Below, piece after piece: positions 7,296-13,053 of a stretch of DNA of 13,053 nt; positions within the stretch are counted from its first letter, which is position 1, and every line of letters starts with the position of its first letter. The translations under genes and the position numbers were made by a program. The stretch lies in NCBI GenBank assembly GCA_021789565.1, contig JAJYJL010000080.1, positions 1 through 13,053 on the forward strand, written 5' to 3'. A model generated the notes under the pieces. The model did not search any database. It was not told the origin of the DNA and worked only from the letters and a program-made list of their open reading frames with translations. The stretch is from Acidobacteriota bacterium. Its GTDB lineage: Bacteria > Acidobacteriota > Terriglobia > UBA7540.

Positions 7296-8282
7296 ATGGA
7301 TAAGACGATCATCGGAATTGATGTAGGTGGAACGAAGGTCGCCGGAGGCTTGGTTGACAAGAAAGGGCGCCTCGACAAGACGCTAACCCTCCCGACAAAA
7401 GCCGATGATGGGTTCGAGACAAGTTTTGGCCAGGTCCTCGCCGTCATCAAGCGCCTGATCAACCTGGCGGGTGGCCACGACCGCGTTAAAGGGATCGGCA
7501 TTTGCTGTCCTGGACCGTTGAACCCGCGAACCGGAGTCGTCATCAACCCGCCCAACCTGCCGGGCTGGGTCAACATCAATTTTGCAGAGCGCGTGGAAAG
7601 GGAATTCCGGATTCCCACCCGCCTTGAAAATGACGCCAATGCCGCTGGGCTGGCAGAGGTCCTTTTCGGAGCGGCTGTTGGGCACAGCGACGTCTTTTAC
7701 GTTACCGTTTCAACCGGAGTGGGAACAGGGATCATCATCAACAAGAAGATCTACCACGGCAAGAACGGTTTCGCCGCGGAAGGTGGACACGTTACCATTG
7801 ACCCCCACAGCCCGTACATCTGTGGTTGCGGAACGCCAGGCTGCATTGAGGCGCTTACCGCCGGGCCGGCCATCGTCCGCCGCACACGCGTGAAACTGGA
7901 GCAGGAACACTCAACGCCGAGCCTTCTGCGCGAACGCACACAAAACCACCTCAGCCGCATTACTCCGGAAATGATTGAAGAAGCGGCCAAGGCCGGCGAT
8001 GGAGTAGCCAAGTTTATCATCGACGAGACGGGTTTCATCCTGGGCGTGTGGCTTGCGTCCATGATCACCCTGCTCGACCCGGACGCCATTGTGATCGGCG
8101 GGGGTGTGTCCCAAATCGGCAAGCCTCTGTTTGATAAGATCCGCGCCACAATTCCGCACTACACCATCAATCGTCAGGCTAAGAACACGCCCCTCCTGCC
8201 CGCCAAGCTCCAGAAAGACGTCGGCATCTTCGGCGCCGCCAGCCTCTTTATGCAGGAAGGTGAAGAAGCTGAGAAAGCTTAG
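7296..8282 (+). CDS. ROK-family sugar kinase (glucokinase / N-acetylhexosamine kinase type)
   Basis: A cytoplasmic ATP-dependent kinase of 328 residues, a normal length for ROK kinases. The N-terminal phosphate loop is IGIDVGGTK (6-14). The sugar site contains ENDANAAG (111-118), with D113 as the expected catalytic base. STGVGTGI (139-146) is the second phosphate motif, and EGGH (162-165) holds a sugar and zinc ligand. The ROK zinc cluster is complete: H165, C176, C178 and C183 in CGCGTPGCIE. There is no N-terminal helix-turn-helix, so it is an enzyme and not a NagC-type repressor. Glucose is the commonest substrate, but N-acetylmannosamine or N-acetylglucosamine fits the AGE neighbour. The ribosome site (AGGGGC, about 11 bases upstream) is weak. 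It leads a probable operon with the DUF2905 gene and xseA. Confidence 0.93.
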   Translation: MDKTIIGIDVGGTKVAGGLVDKKGRLDKTLTLPTKADDGFETSFGQVLAVIKRLINLAGGHDRVKGIGICCPGPLNPRTGVVINPPNLPGWVNINFAERVEREFRIPTRLENDANAAGLAEVLFGAAVGHSDVFYVTVSTGVGTGIIINKKIYHGKNGFAAEGGHVTIDPHSPYICGCGTPGCIEALTAGPAIVRRTRVKLEQEHSTPSLLRERTQNHLSRITPEMIEEAAKAGDGVAKFIIDETGFILGVWLASMITLLDPDAIVIGGGVSQIGKPLFDKIRATIPHYTINRQAKNTPLLPAKLQKDVGIFGAASLFMQEGEEAEKA

Positions 8283-8304
8283 CCCCTTCAGCACAGGACT
8301 GCCG

Positions 8305-8550
8305 ATGAACAACAGTTTACCCGCGGACATTGGAAAGATCCTGGTGATCCTGGGCTGCGTGGTGGTCGTGGTGGGCCTATTGTTTATGCTGGGGTCCAAG
8401 ATTTCCTGGCTTGGGGTTGGCCATCTCCCGGGAGACATCCGCTACAAGGGCAGGAACACAACCTTCTACTTCCCGCTGGCCACCTGCATCCTGCTCAGCG
8501 CGGTGGCTACCTTGATTTTGTGGCTGATTTCGCATTTTACCCGGCGTTAG
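8305..8550 (+). CDS. Small DUF2905-family membrane protein
   Basis: A protein of 81 residues with two predicted membrane helices, about 10-30 (ILVILGCVVVVVGLLFMLG) and 56-76 (FPLATCILLSAVATLILWLI). Between them is the conserved loop GHLPGDIRYKGRNTTFYFPL, which is the signature of DUF2905, a widespread bacterial family with no established function. The ATG at 8305 follows AGGA with six bases between; the frame extends further upstream only through the overlapping kinase gene. It starts 22 bases after the kinase stop and ends 30 bases before xseA, so the three genes are probably cotranscribed. Confidence 0.9.
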   Translation: MNNSLPADIGKILVILGCVVVVVGLLFMLGSKISWLGVGHLPGDIRYKGRNTTFYFPLATCILLSAVATLILWLISHFTRR

Positions 8551-8580
8551 GAAGAGCCAGGAAACATCGCGAGGGAGCGG

Positions 8581-10095
8581 ATGAGTCAGATTCCATTGGA
8601 CCTGGTTCCGGAACGGAAGATCTTCACCGTCGCCGAGTTGAGCTTTGCCGTCAAAGACCTGCTGGAGTCGAGCTTCCCGGACGTCTGGGTAACAGGCGAA
8701 ATTTCAAACTTCCGCGCTGCCCCATCCGGCCATTACTACTTCACGCTCAAAGAAAACTCCGCGCAGTTGCGCGCAGTCTGCTTCCGCAACCAGGCGAGAT
8801 ATCTCAAATTCAAGCCGCAGGACGGCCTTGCAGTCATTGTAAGAGGGCGCTTGAGCGTTTATGAAGCGCGCGGCGAATACCAACTCTACGTCGAATATCT
8901 CGAACCGGCGGGCCTGGGAGCACTGCAATTTGCCTTTGAGCAGTTGAAGAAAAAGCTGGCCGCCGAAGGACTATTCGACCAAGTCCGCAAAAAGTCCTTG
9001 CCCGTCCTCCCCCGTGCCATTGGGGTTGTAACCTCGCCCAGTGGGGCGGCAATTCGTGACATCCTGCGGGTCATCAAGCGTCGATTTCCCAACATGAATG
9101 TGTTTCTCTACCCGGCCACGGTCCAGGGCAGCAGCGCAGCGGCAGAGATCATCGAAGGCATCGAATATTTCAACCAGCACTCCATTGTTGACGTGATGAT
9201 CATCGGACGCGGAGGCGGCTCCCTTGAAGACCTGTGGCCGTTCAACGAAGAAATTGTCGCCCGCGCCATCGCAGCTTCCGAGATTCCCATAATTTCTGCC
9301 GTCGGCCATGAGACGGACTTTACCATCGCCGATTTTGTCGCCGACCTGCGCGCGCCCACGCCCTCCTCCGCCGCCGAACTCGCTGTCCACCGCAAAGAAG
9401 ATTTCCTCGCCGAGGTCAGGAACCGTGTGCACCACATGGAACAGAACATCCGGCTCAGGATTTCCGAGGCGCGTGGAGAATTGACCGAGCTGCGCATGCA
9501 TCGGGCATTTCAGCATTTTCCAGCGCGTATTCTGGAGCGTGGGCAGCGAATCGATGAGGCCCTGACAGAAATGGATCGCTCCTTTCGCGGCCGGTTCGAC
9601 GCCGGCCGGCGGCGATTGCTGGAGCTCGCGGGGCAACTGCTCCGCTTTGAGCCCAGACGACTGTTGGAAGTCCGCTGGGCGCAGGTCCAGCAACGGAAAT
9701 CTCAACTCGGCAGGATTGAATCTGAAATGAATATGCTGGTTGGCGAGCGATTGCACGCCAGCCGCGAAGCCTGGATGCGCGCTTCGGCCGGCGTCACGCG
9801 GTACGACCTTCACGGAACGTTGCGTCTGAGACTCGCTGCGGTTCAAGCCCGCGAGACCGGTTTGCAAGACAGAACGGGCAGGATCATCACCGACCGCCGC
9901 CATCGTGTGGAGCATTACCAATCCCTGCTCGGTGAGCGCAGTCCGCTCACGATCCTGAATCGCGGCTATTCGATCACCCGTGACTCAGAGAACAAGATCG
10001 TGCGCGATGCCGCCCAGGCGGAAGTTGGTGACGGACTGTCGATTCGGCTGGCCCGCGGTGAGCTTGGGGTAACAGTGAGTGAAAAGAAACAGTAG
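8581..10095 (+). CDS. xseA: Exodeoxyribonuclease VII large subunit
   Basis: XseA is the catalytic subunit of exonuclease VII, which degrades single-stranded DNA from both ends into oligonucleotides and acts in mismatch repair and recombination. The N-terminal OB-fold (about 10-110) carries VWVTGEISNF and GHYYFTLK. The catalytic core holds TSPSGAAIRD (151-160), IIGRGGGSLEDLWPFNEE (207-224), GHETDFTIAD (242-251) and LRAPTPSSAAE (256-266). Residues about 275-450 form the long coiled-coil arm that binds small subunits, and the C-terminus has the expected LNRGYSITRD motif. At 504 residues it is somewhat longer than the E. coli protein. The ATG at 8581 has GAGGGAG (8571-8577). The small subunit gene xseB, often found directly after xseA, is not in this window; the next gene is convergent. 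Confidence 0.96.
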   Translation: MSQIPLDLVPERKIFTVAELSFAVKDLLESSFPDVWVTGEISNFRAAPSGHYYFTLKENSAQLRAVCFRNQARYLKFKPQDGLAVIVRGRLSVYEARGEYQLYVEYLEPAGLGALQFAFEQLKKKLAAEGLFDQVRKKSLPVLPRAIGVVTSPSGAAIRDILRVIKRRFPNMNVFLYPATVQGSSAAAEIIEGIEYFNQHSIVDVMIIGRGGGSLEDLWPFNEEIVARAIAASEIPIISAVGHETDFTIADFVADLRAPTPSSAAELAVHRKEDFLAEVRNRVHHMEQNIRLRISEARGELTELRMHRAFQHFPARILERGQRIDEALTEMDRSFRGRFDAGRRRLLELAGQLLRFEPRRLLEVRWAQVQQRKSQLGRIESEMNMLVGERLHASREAWMRASAGVTRYDLHGTLRLRLAAVQARETGLQDRTGRIITDRRHRVEHYQSLLGERSPLTILNRGYSITRDSENKIVRDAAQAEVGDGLSIRLARGELGVTVSEKKQ

Positions 10096-10130
10096 GGACA
10101 ATCCATGAATCGCCTCACTGGCGCGTAACT

Positions 10131-11093
10131 CTATGGCGCTGTAGGACAGGGCGACAAATGCGGATAGAAGACTGACATGTGATGGTTCGCCTTTCCGTGC
10201 TGGTCGACAACCTCAAGCCTCCAACTCTCTGGCTTCTTAAGATGAATGGGGAAACGAACTTTTATCATGTATGCTCTTTGCAATTGCGAGTCAAACCTCC
10301 GGCAGAGGTCTTGGATGTCGTCCCTTAAACGCTTTGAAAGCGTCGCGCGGTGTGGGTAAAGTCCTGTCTCAAGCGCATAGGTTCTGCCGCCGGAAATCGC
10401 CGTGAGATCCTCAATTCCTCCACGGCCACTGGCTGCCGGAAAACCAACTCCAGGTTGACCGTCGAGCGTTATTAAAAGGAACGCGTAGAGGTGAATCCCC
10501 TTTGCAAGCAACGTCCTTTCCAGTTGCCCCTCGGGGGTCCAACGGACCCCAATTCCATCTGTAATGACGCATATAATGTCACCGGGGCGCGCTTCACCAA
10601 ACATCGATGTACCCACACTAATCGCTTCGAAAATCGCAGTCCGCCGTCCCTTCCTGGGAATGCTTCTGGCGATACGATCAAGGGCGCCTACTTCTTTCAC
10701 GACAGCTGCCGAACCCGTTGTGAATGGCACCCTCGCTTCAGTGCGGCGTGCAAACAGGTCCGCCGCGAAAGAAGCGCCAGGCGGAGCCTGACGCACAATC
10801 GTTAACCCGACTTCCTTCTCGAGGGGCACCCAGGCTGTCATGCTCCCGCTTACATCAAACAAGAGGAGCGCTCGTCTCTGCCCGGTCCAAGGTTCAGCGC
10901 TCAATATCTTAAGCGGCTTGTGACGAAGCTTGGCCCGAAAGTTTGTCTTCTGAAGGCCGAGCACCGGATTCCCCTTCCGGTCAACAACAGTAACCAGAAC
11001 ACTTTCGGTGGAGCACGGTGCGCTCTTCGGGAACGCTGAAAAGGGCAGCATGACGACTGCAGGTATTAAGATCAGGAACTGCCTTGCGCGCAT
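10131..11093 (-). CDS. Secreted von Willebrand factor A-domain protein (VWFA-related, Acidobacteria type)
   Basis: A protein of 320 residues with an N-terminal signal peptide (about 1-25: basic start, then FLILIPAVVMLPFSA), so it should be exported. A short beta-rich region (about 30-68, with VTVVDRKGNPVLGL) precedes a VWA domain (about 73-290). The metal-ion site is intact: DVSGS (D80, S82, S84), T152 and D179 in VITDG. This layout matches the VWFA-related domain proteins that are numerous in Acidobacteria; ligand and partners are unknown. The tail (about 265-320) resembles an extra beta domain. The ATG at 11093 follows a GGGGGGGAGA tract. It lies 51 bases after the adenosine-kinase-like gene and is the last gene of the lepA cluster. 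Its stop faces xseA across 35 bases, where only a four-pair CGCC/GGCG hairpin is seen. Confidence 0.88.
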   Translation of the reverse strand: MRARQFLILIPAVVMLPFSAFPKSAPCSTESVLVTVVDRKGNPVLGLQKTNFRAKLRHKPLKILSAEPWTGQRRALLLFDVSGSMTAWVPLEKEVGLTIVRQAPPGASFAADLFARRTEARVPFTTGSAAVVKEVGALDRIARSIPRKGRRTAIFEAISVGTSMFGEARPGDIICVITDGIGVRWTPEGQLERTLLAKGIHLYAFLLITLDGQPGVGFPAASGRGGIEDLTAISGGRTYALETGLYPHRATLSKRLRDDIQDLCRRFDSQLQRAYMIKVRFPIHLKKPESWRLEVVDQHGKANHHMSVFYPHLSPCPTAP

Positions 11094-11144
11094 TCGGAGA
11101 TCTCCCCCCCGTAGAAAAGTTTGATCCGCCGTCCAACAAACGTC

Positions 11145-11627
11145 CTACAACTTATACCCAATTTCCCGCAGGAGGTCTTTGCGGGACTTGATGTCAGCTT
11201 CGGTTTCGATACCCTTGCTCTTGACGCCGTCGATCACTCCAAGGATTCCCCGGCCCTGCTCAGTTTCAGCCACGACGACTTCCACGGGATTGGCAGTGGC
11301 GCAATAGATCCGGCAAACTTCCGGGACATTCTTCACCACGTTGAGAATATTGATGGGATAGGCCTTTTCCATGAAGATGATGAACGAGTGCCCGCAGGAA
11401 AGCGCAAGCGCGTTCTCCTGCGCCAGCCGGATCAGGTTCAGGTCGTTGCCCGTCCAGCGCACCAGCGCCGGGCCGGACGACTCGCAGAACCCAATTCCAA
11501 ACTTGATTTCCGGCACGGTCTGCACAATCGCCTCATAAAGGTCTTCGACGGTCTTGATGAAATGCGACTGCCCGAGGATAAAGTTCATGTCGGCAGGCTT
11601 GTCAATCTTGACGATTTTCAGTTCCAT
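11145..11627 (-). CDS. Adenosine-specific kinase family protein (DUF355/COG1839)
   Basis: A protein of 160 residues that matches the small, highly conserved family annotated as adenosine-specific kinase, found in archaea and diverse bacteria. Recognisable stretches are DKPADMNFILGQSHFIKTVE, VRWTGNDLNLI, GHSFIIFMEKAYPINILN, VPEVCRIYCATANPVEVVVA and ETEQGRGILGVIDG, ending in LLREIGYKL. Adenosine or AMP binding is the published basis of the name; the physiological role is poorly defined. The frame is open upstream inside the preceding gene, but the family starts at MELKIVKI and AAGGA lies five bases before the ATG at 11627. The preceding protease stop (11629-11631) is one base away (TGATATG), so translation is probably coupled. 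Cytoplasmic; no membrane segments. Confidence 0.92.
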   Translation of the reverse strand: MELKIVKIDKPADMNFILGQSHFIKTVEDLYEAIVQTVPEIKFGIGFCESSGPALVRWTGNDLNLIRLAQENALALSCGHSFIIFMEKAYPINILNVVKNVPEVCRIYCATANPVEVVVAETEQGRGILGVIDGVKSKGIETEADIKSRKDLLREIGYKL

Positions 11628-11628
11628 A

Positions 11629-12588
11629 TCAATCCTTCCCTGGCGCAGCTTCAGATCCGCCAAAAACAGCATCTCCTTCCCGCGGCGAATTCAGTTCAGC
11701 CGTGGCGGCGCGCACCGGAAATTTAACCTCAGGATACATCCGATCGACGACAACGAACAGAATGGCAAGCACAATAAAGGCAAATACACTGCCTTCGGGA
11801 CCCACCGCTCCTCCAGTGAGCCATGCAGGAGCGCCGGCCTGAAAATGTGAATTGAGCAAGTGTCCCTGCACGACGACGCCGCTGTCAGGCACAGAAAAAA
11901 TAAAGCTTTCGCCGTAGTCCCAGGCGGCATGCAGGCCAATGGCGAACCAGAGGCTGCCCGTCCGGCGAAAGCTGAAGCAGAAAAGCAGCCCAACCATCGC
12001 CGCCGATAGCGCACCCGTGGAGTTCTCGCCGAGGTTGGACAGATGGACGGCGCCGAACAGCAAAGAGAGCACGATCGCCGCGGGCCAGAACCCGATGCCA
12101 TCTGAAAGCGTCGCCAGCGCGTAGCCGCGAAACAGAAATTCCTCCGCAAAGCCAACCACCAGAAAAGCAAGCGCCCACAGGAGACCGAAGTAAAGTATCC
12201 CTCTTGCCCCGAGCGACAGGCTGCCGAAATCAAAACCGTGGCCGACGCGAATCGCGGCCAGCAGAGCCGACAACGCGACAAACCCGATGCTCGCGCCAAC
12301 CCAAAACTTGCGGCCGAAAGCCCCGTGAGCCGGCAGGCCGTAATCACGGAGCGACTTGTGCTCCAGGTAGCTCATGATCCAGGCGGCAAAGAGCGGACAA
12401 AGAAACGTTATGCTTTCACCCAATAAGGTCACGGACACCTGGAGGCCATAGGCAAGGTCTCGCCGCAAGCCGAAAGCGGCCAAAAGCACCTGTAGCGTAA
12501 GAAATGGAATTGCCGTAAGGAAGAAGAAGACCAGGAGCCGCCAGCCGGACCGAATGCCGCCGGGACCCATGAAGACTTTTTCCAGCAT
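11629..12588 (-). CDS. CPBP-family intramembrane metalloprotease (CAAX protease/Abi type)
   Basis: A membrane protein of 319 residues with about eight hydrophobic segments. CPBP (Rce1/Abi) proteases cut within the membrane and in bacteria are tied to signal, bacteriocin or prenyl-protein processing. The three family motifs are present: EEFLFR (E149, E150, R154), FGAVH (178-182, H182) and HAAWD (H220 to D224), so it is expected to be active. The N-terminus has a GPGGIRSGWRLLVFF stretch typical of the acidobacterial type, and the last 30 residues are hydrophilic. A GTG at 12594 is possible, but GAGG sits five bases before the ATG at 12588. The gene begins 32 bases after lepA and its 3' end carries the ribosome site of the next gene. 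Substrate unknown. Confidence 0.9.
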   Translation of the reverse strand: MLEKVFMGPGGIRSGWRLLVFFFLTAIPFLTLQVLLAAFGLRRDLAYGLQVSVTLLGESITFLCPLFAAWIMSYLEHKSLRDYGLPAHGAFGRKFWVGASIGFVALSALLAAIRVGHGFDFGSLSLGARGILYFGLLWALAFLVVGFAEEFLFRGYALATLSDGIGFWPAAIVLSLLFGAVHLSNLGENSTGALSAAMVGLLFCFSFRRTGSLWFAIGLHAAWDYGESFIFSVPDSGVVVQGHLLNSHFQAGAPAWLTGGAVGPEGSVFAFIVLAILFVVVDRMYPEVKFPVRAATAELNSPREGDAVFGGSEAAPGKD

Positions 12589-12620
12589 CGGCACCTCACG
12601 GGCAAAAGAGAACGCGGCTC

Positions 12621-13053
12621 CTATTCGTTCACGCGGAGTACTGCAAGGAATGCTTCCTGCGGGATATCCACCTTACCCACCCGTTTCATACGGCGCTTCC
12701 CTTCCTTCTGCTTCTCAAGGAGCTTGCGCTTTCGCGTGATGTCGCCGCCATAGCACTTGGCCAGAACGTTCTTCCGCATGGCCGGCACGTTTTCACGGGC
12801 GATGATTTTGGAGCCGATGGAGGCCTGGATGGCCACTTCAAAAAGCTGGCGAGGAATCAGCTTCCGCATCCTTTCGCAAAGCGTGCGCGCCCGCATCTGG
12901 GCGTTATCGCGATGGCAGACGAACGAAAGCGCATCCACAGCCTCGCCGGCCACCAGCAGATCAACCTTCACCAGGTTGGAATCCCAATGTCCGGAAAAAT
13001 GGTAATCGAGCGAGGCATAGCCACGCGAAACAGACTTAAGCCTGTCGTAAAAG
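12621..13053 (-). CDS. lepA: Elongation factor 4 (LepA), C-terminal part only
   Basis: The last 144 residues of the ribosome-associated GTPase LepA (EF4), cut by the right edge, so the GTPase domains lie outside. The region seen is the end of the EF-G domain V-like part ([19 protein letters not shown]) and the LepA-specific C-terminal domain, with the nearly invariant [20 protein letters not shown], the following [18 protein letters not shown], and the end LAVLRVNE. It stops at TAG (12621-12623). LepA binds the ribosome and affects translation and ribosome assembly. No terminator separates it from the protease gene 32 bases on, so lepA likely heads or belongs to this operon. Confidence 0.96.
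   Translation of the reverse strand, partial: FYDRLKSVSRGYASLDYHFSGHWDSNLVKVDLLVAGEAVDALSFVCHRDNAQMRARTLCERMRKLIPRQLFEVAIQASIGSKIIARENVPAMRKNVLAKCYGGDITRKRKLLEKQKEGKRRMKRVGKVDIPQEAFLAVLRVNE

Noticed and set aside
8971..9921. 316-residue minus-strand frame inside xseA
   Set aside because: Antisense shadow of a gene whose plus-strand frame has all XseA motifs.
11096..11105. Perfect ten-base palindrome GGAGATCTCC next to the ribosome site of the VWA gene
   Set aside because: It has no room for a loop, and a ten-base palindrome is expected by chance in a window this size.

Overview
The window reads as a piece of a bacterial chromosome, most likely from an Acidobacteriota-type soil bacterium. 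This is an inference from gene content: a secreted von Willebrand-like protein of the kind abundant in Acidobacteria, a B12-dependent ribonucleotide reductase, a CarD regulator, and moderately GC-rich codon use. No rRNA, tRNA, CRISPR array, intact insertion sequence or prophage gene was seen. Ten protein genes are complete or nearly so, and two of the twelve are cut by the window edges.

Left part (1-2818, minus strand). The N-terminal two thirds of nrdJ (class II ribonucleotide reductase) runs off the left edge. Upstream it has a good sigma70 promoter and a site resembling an NrdR box. Upstream of that is a short CarD/CdnL-like transcription factor gene with its own strong rho-independent terminator. 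A gap of about 745 bases follows (2819-3563). It holds a decayed DUF6788-like gene fragment and several small GC-rich hairpins, and looks like a graveyard of mobile or repeated DNA.

Middle (3564-10095). An orphan coiled-coil protein of 576 residues (minus) is followed by a gap of about 470 bases. Next comes a predicted Tat-exported sugar epimerase of the N-acylglucosamine 2-epimerase (AGE) family (minus). It is divergent from a plus-strand set: ROK sugar kinase, a small DUF2905 membrane protein, and xseA (exonuclease VII large subunit). The epimerase and kinase share a 184-base divergent promoter region, which suggests linked amino-sugar or sugar salvage, although the two proteins should sit in different compartments.

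Right part (10131-13053, minus strand). A tightly packed run of four genes is transcribed leftward: lepA (elongation factor 4, C-terminus only), a CPBP-family membrane protease, an adenosine-specific kinase family protein (one base after the protease stop), and a secreted VWA-domain protein. It converges on xseA with a 35-base gap.

I did not find a clear, wholly new system. The best candidates for follow-up are the coiled-coil orphan, the exported AGE/ROK divergon, and the lepA-CPBP-adenosine kinase-VWA cluster.
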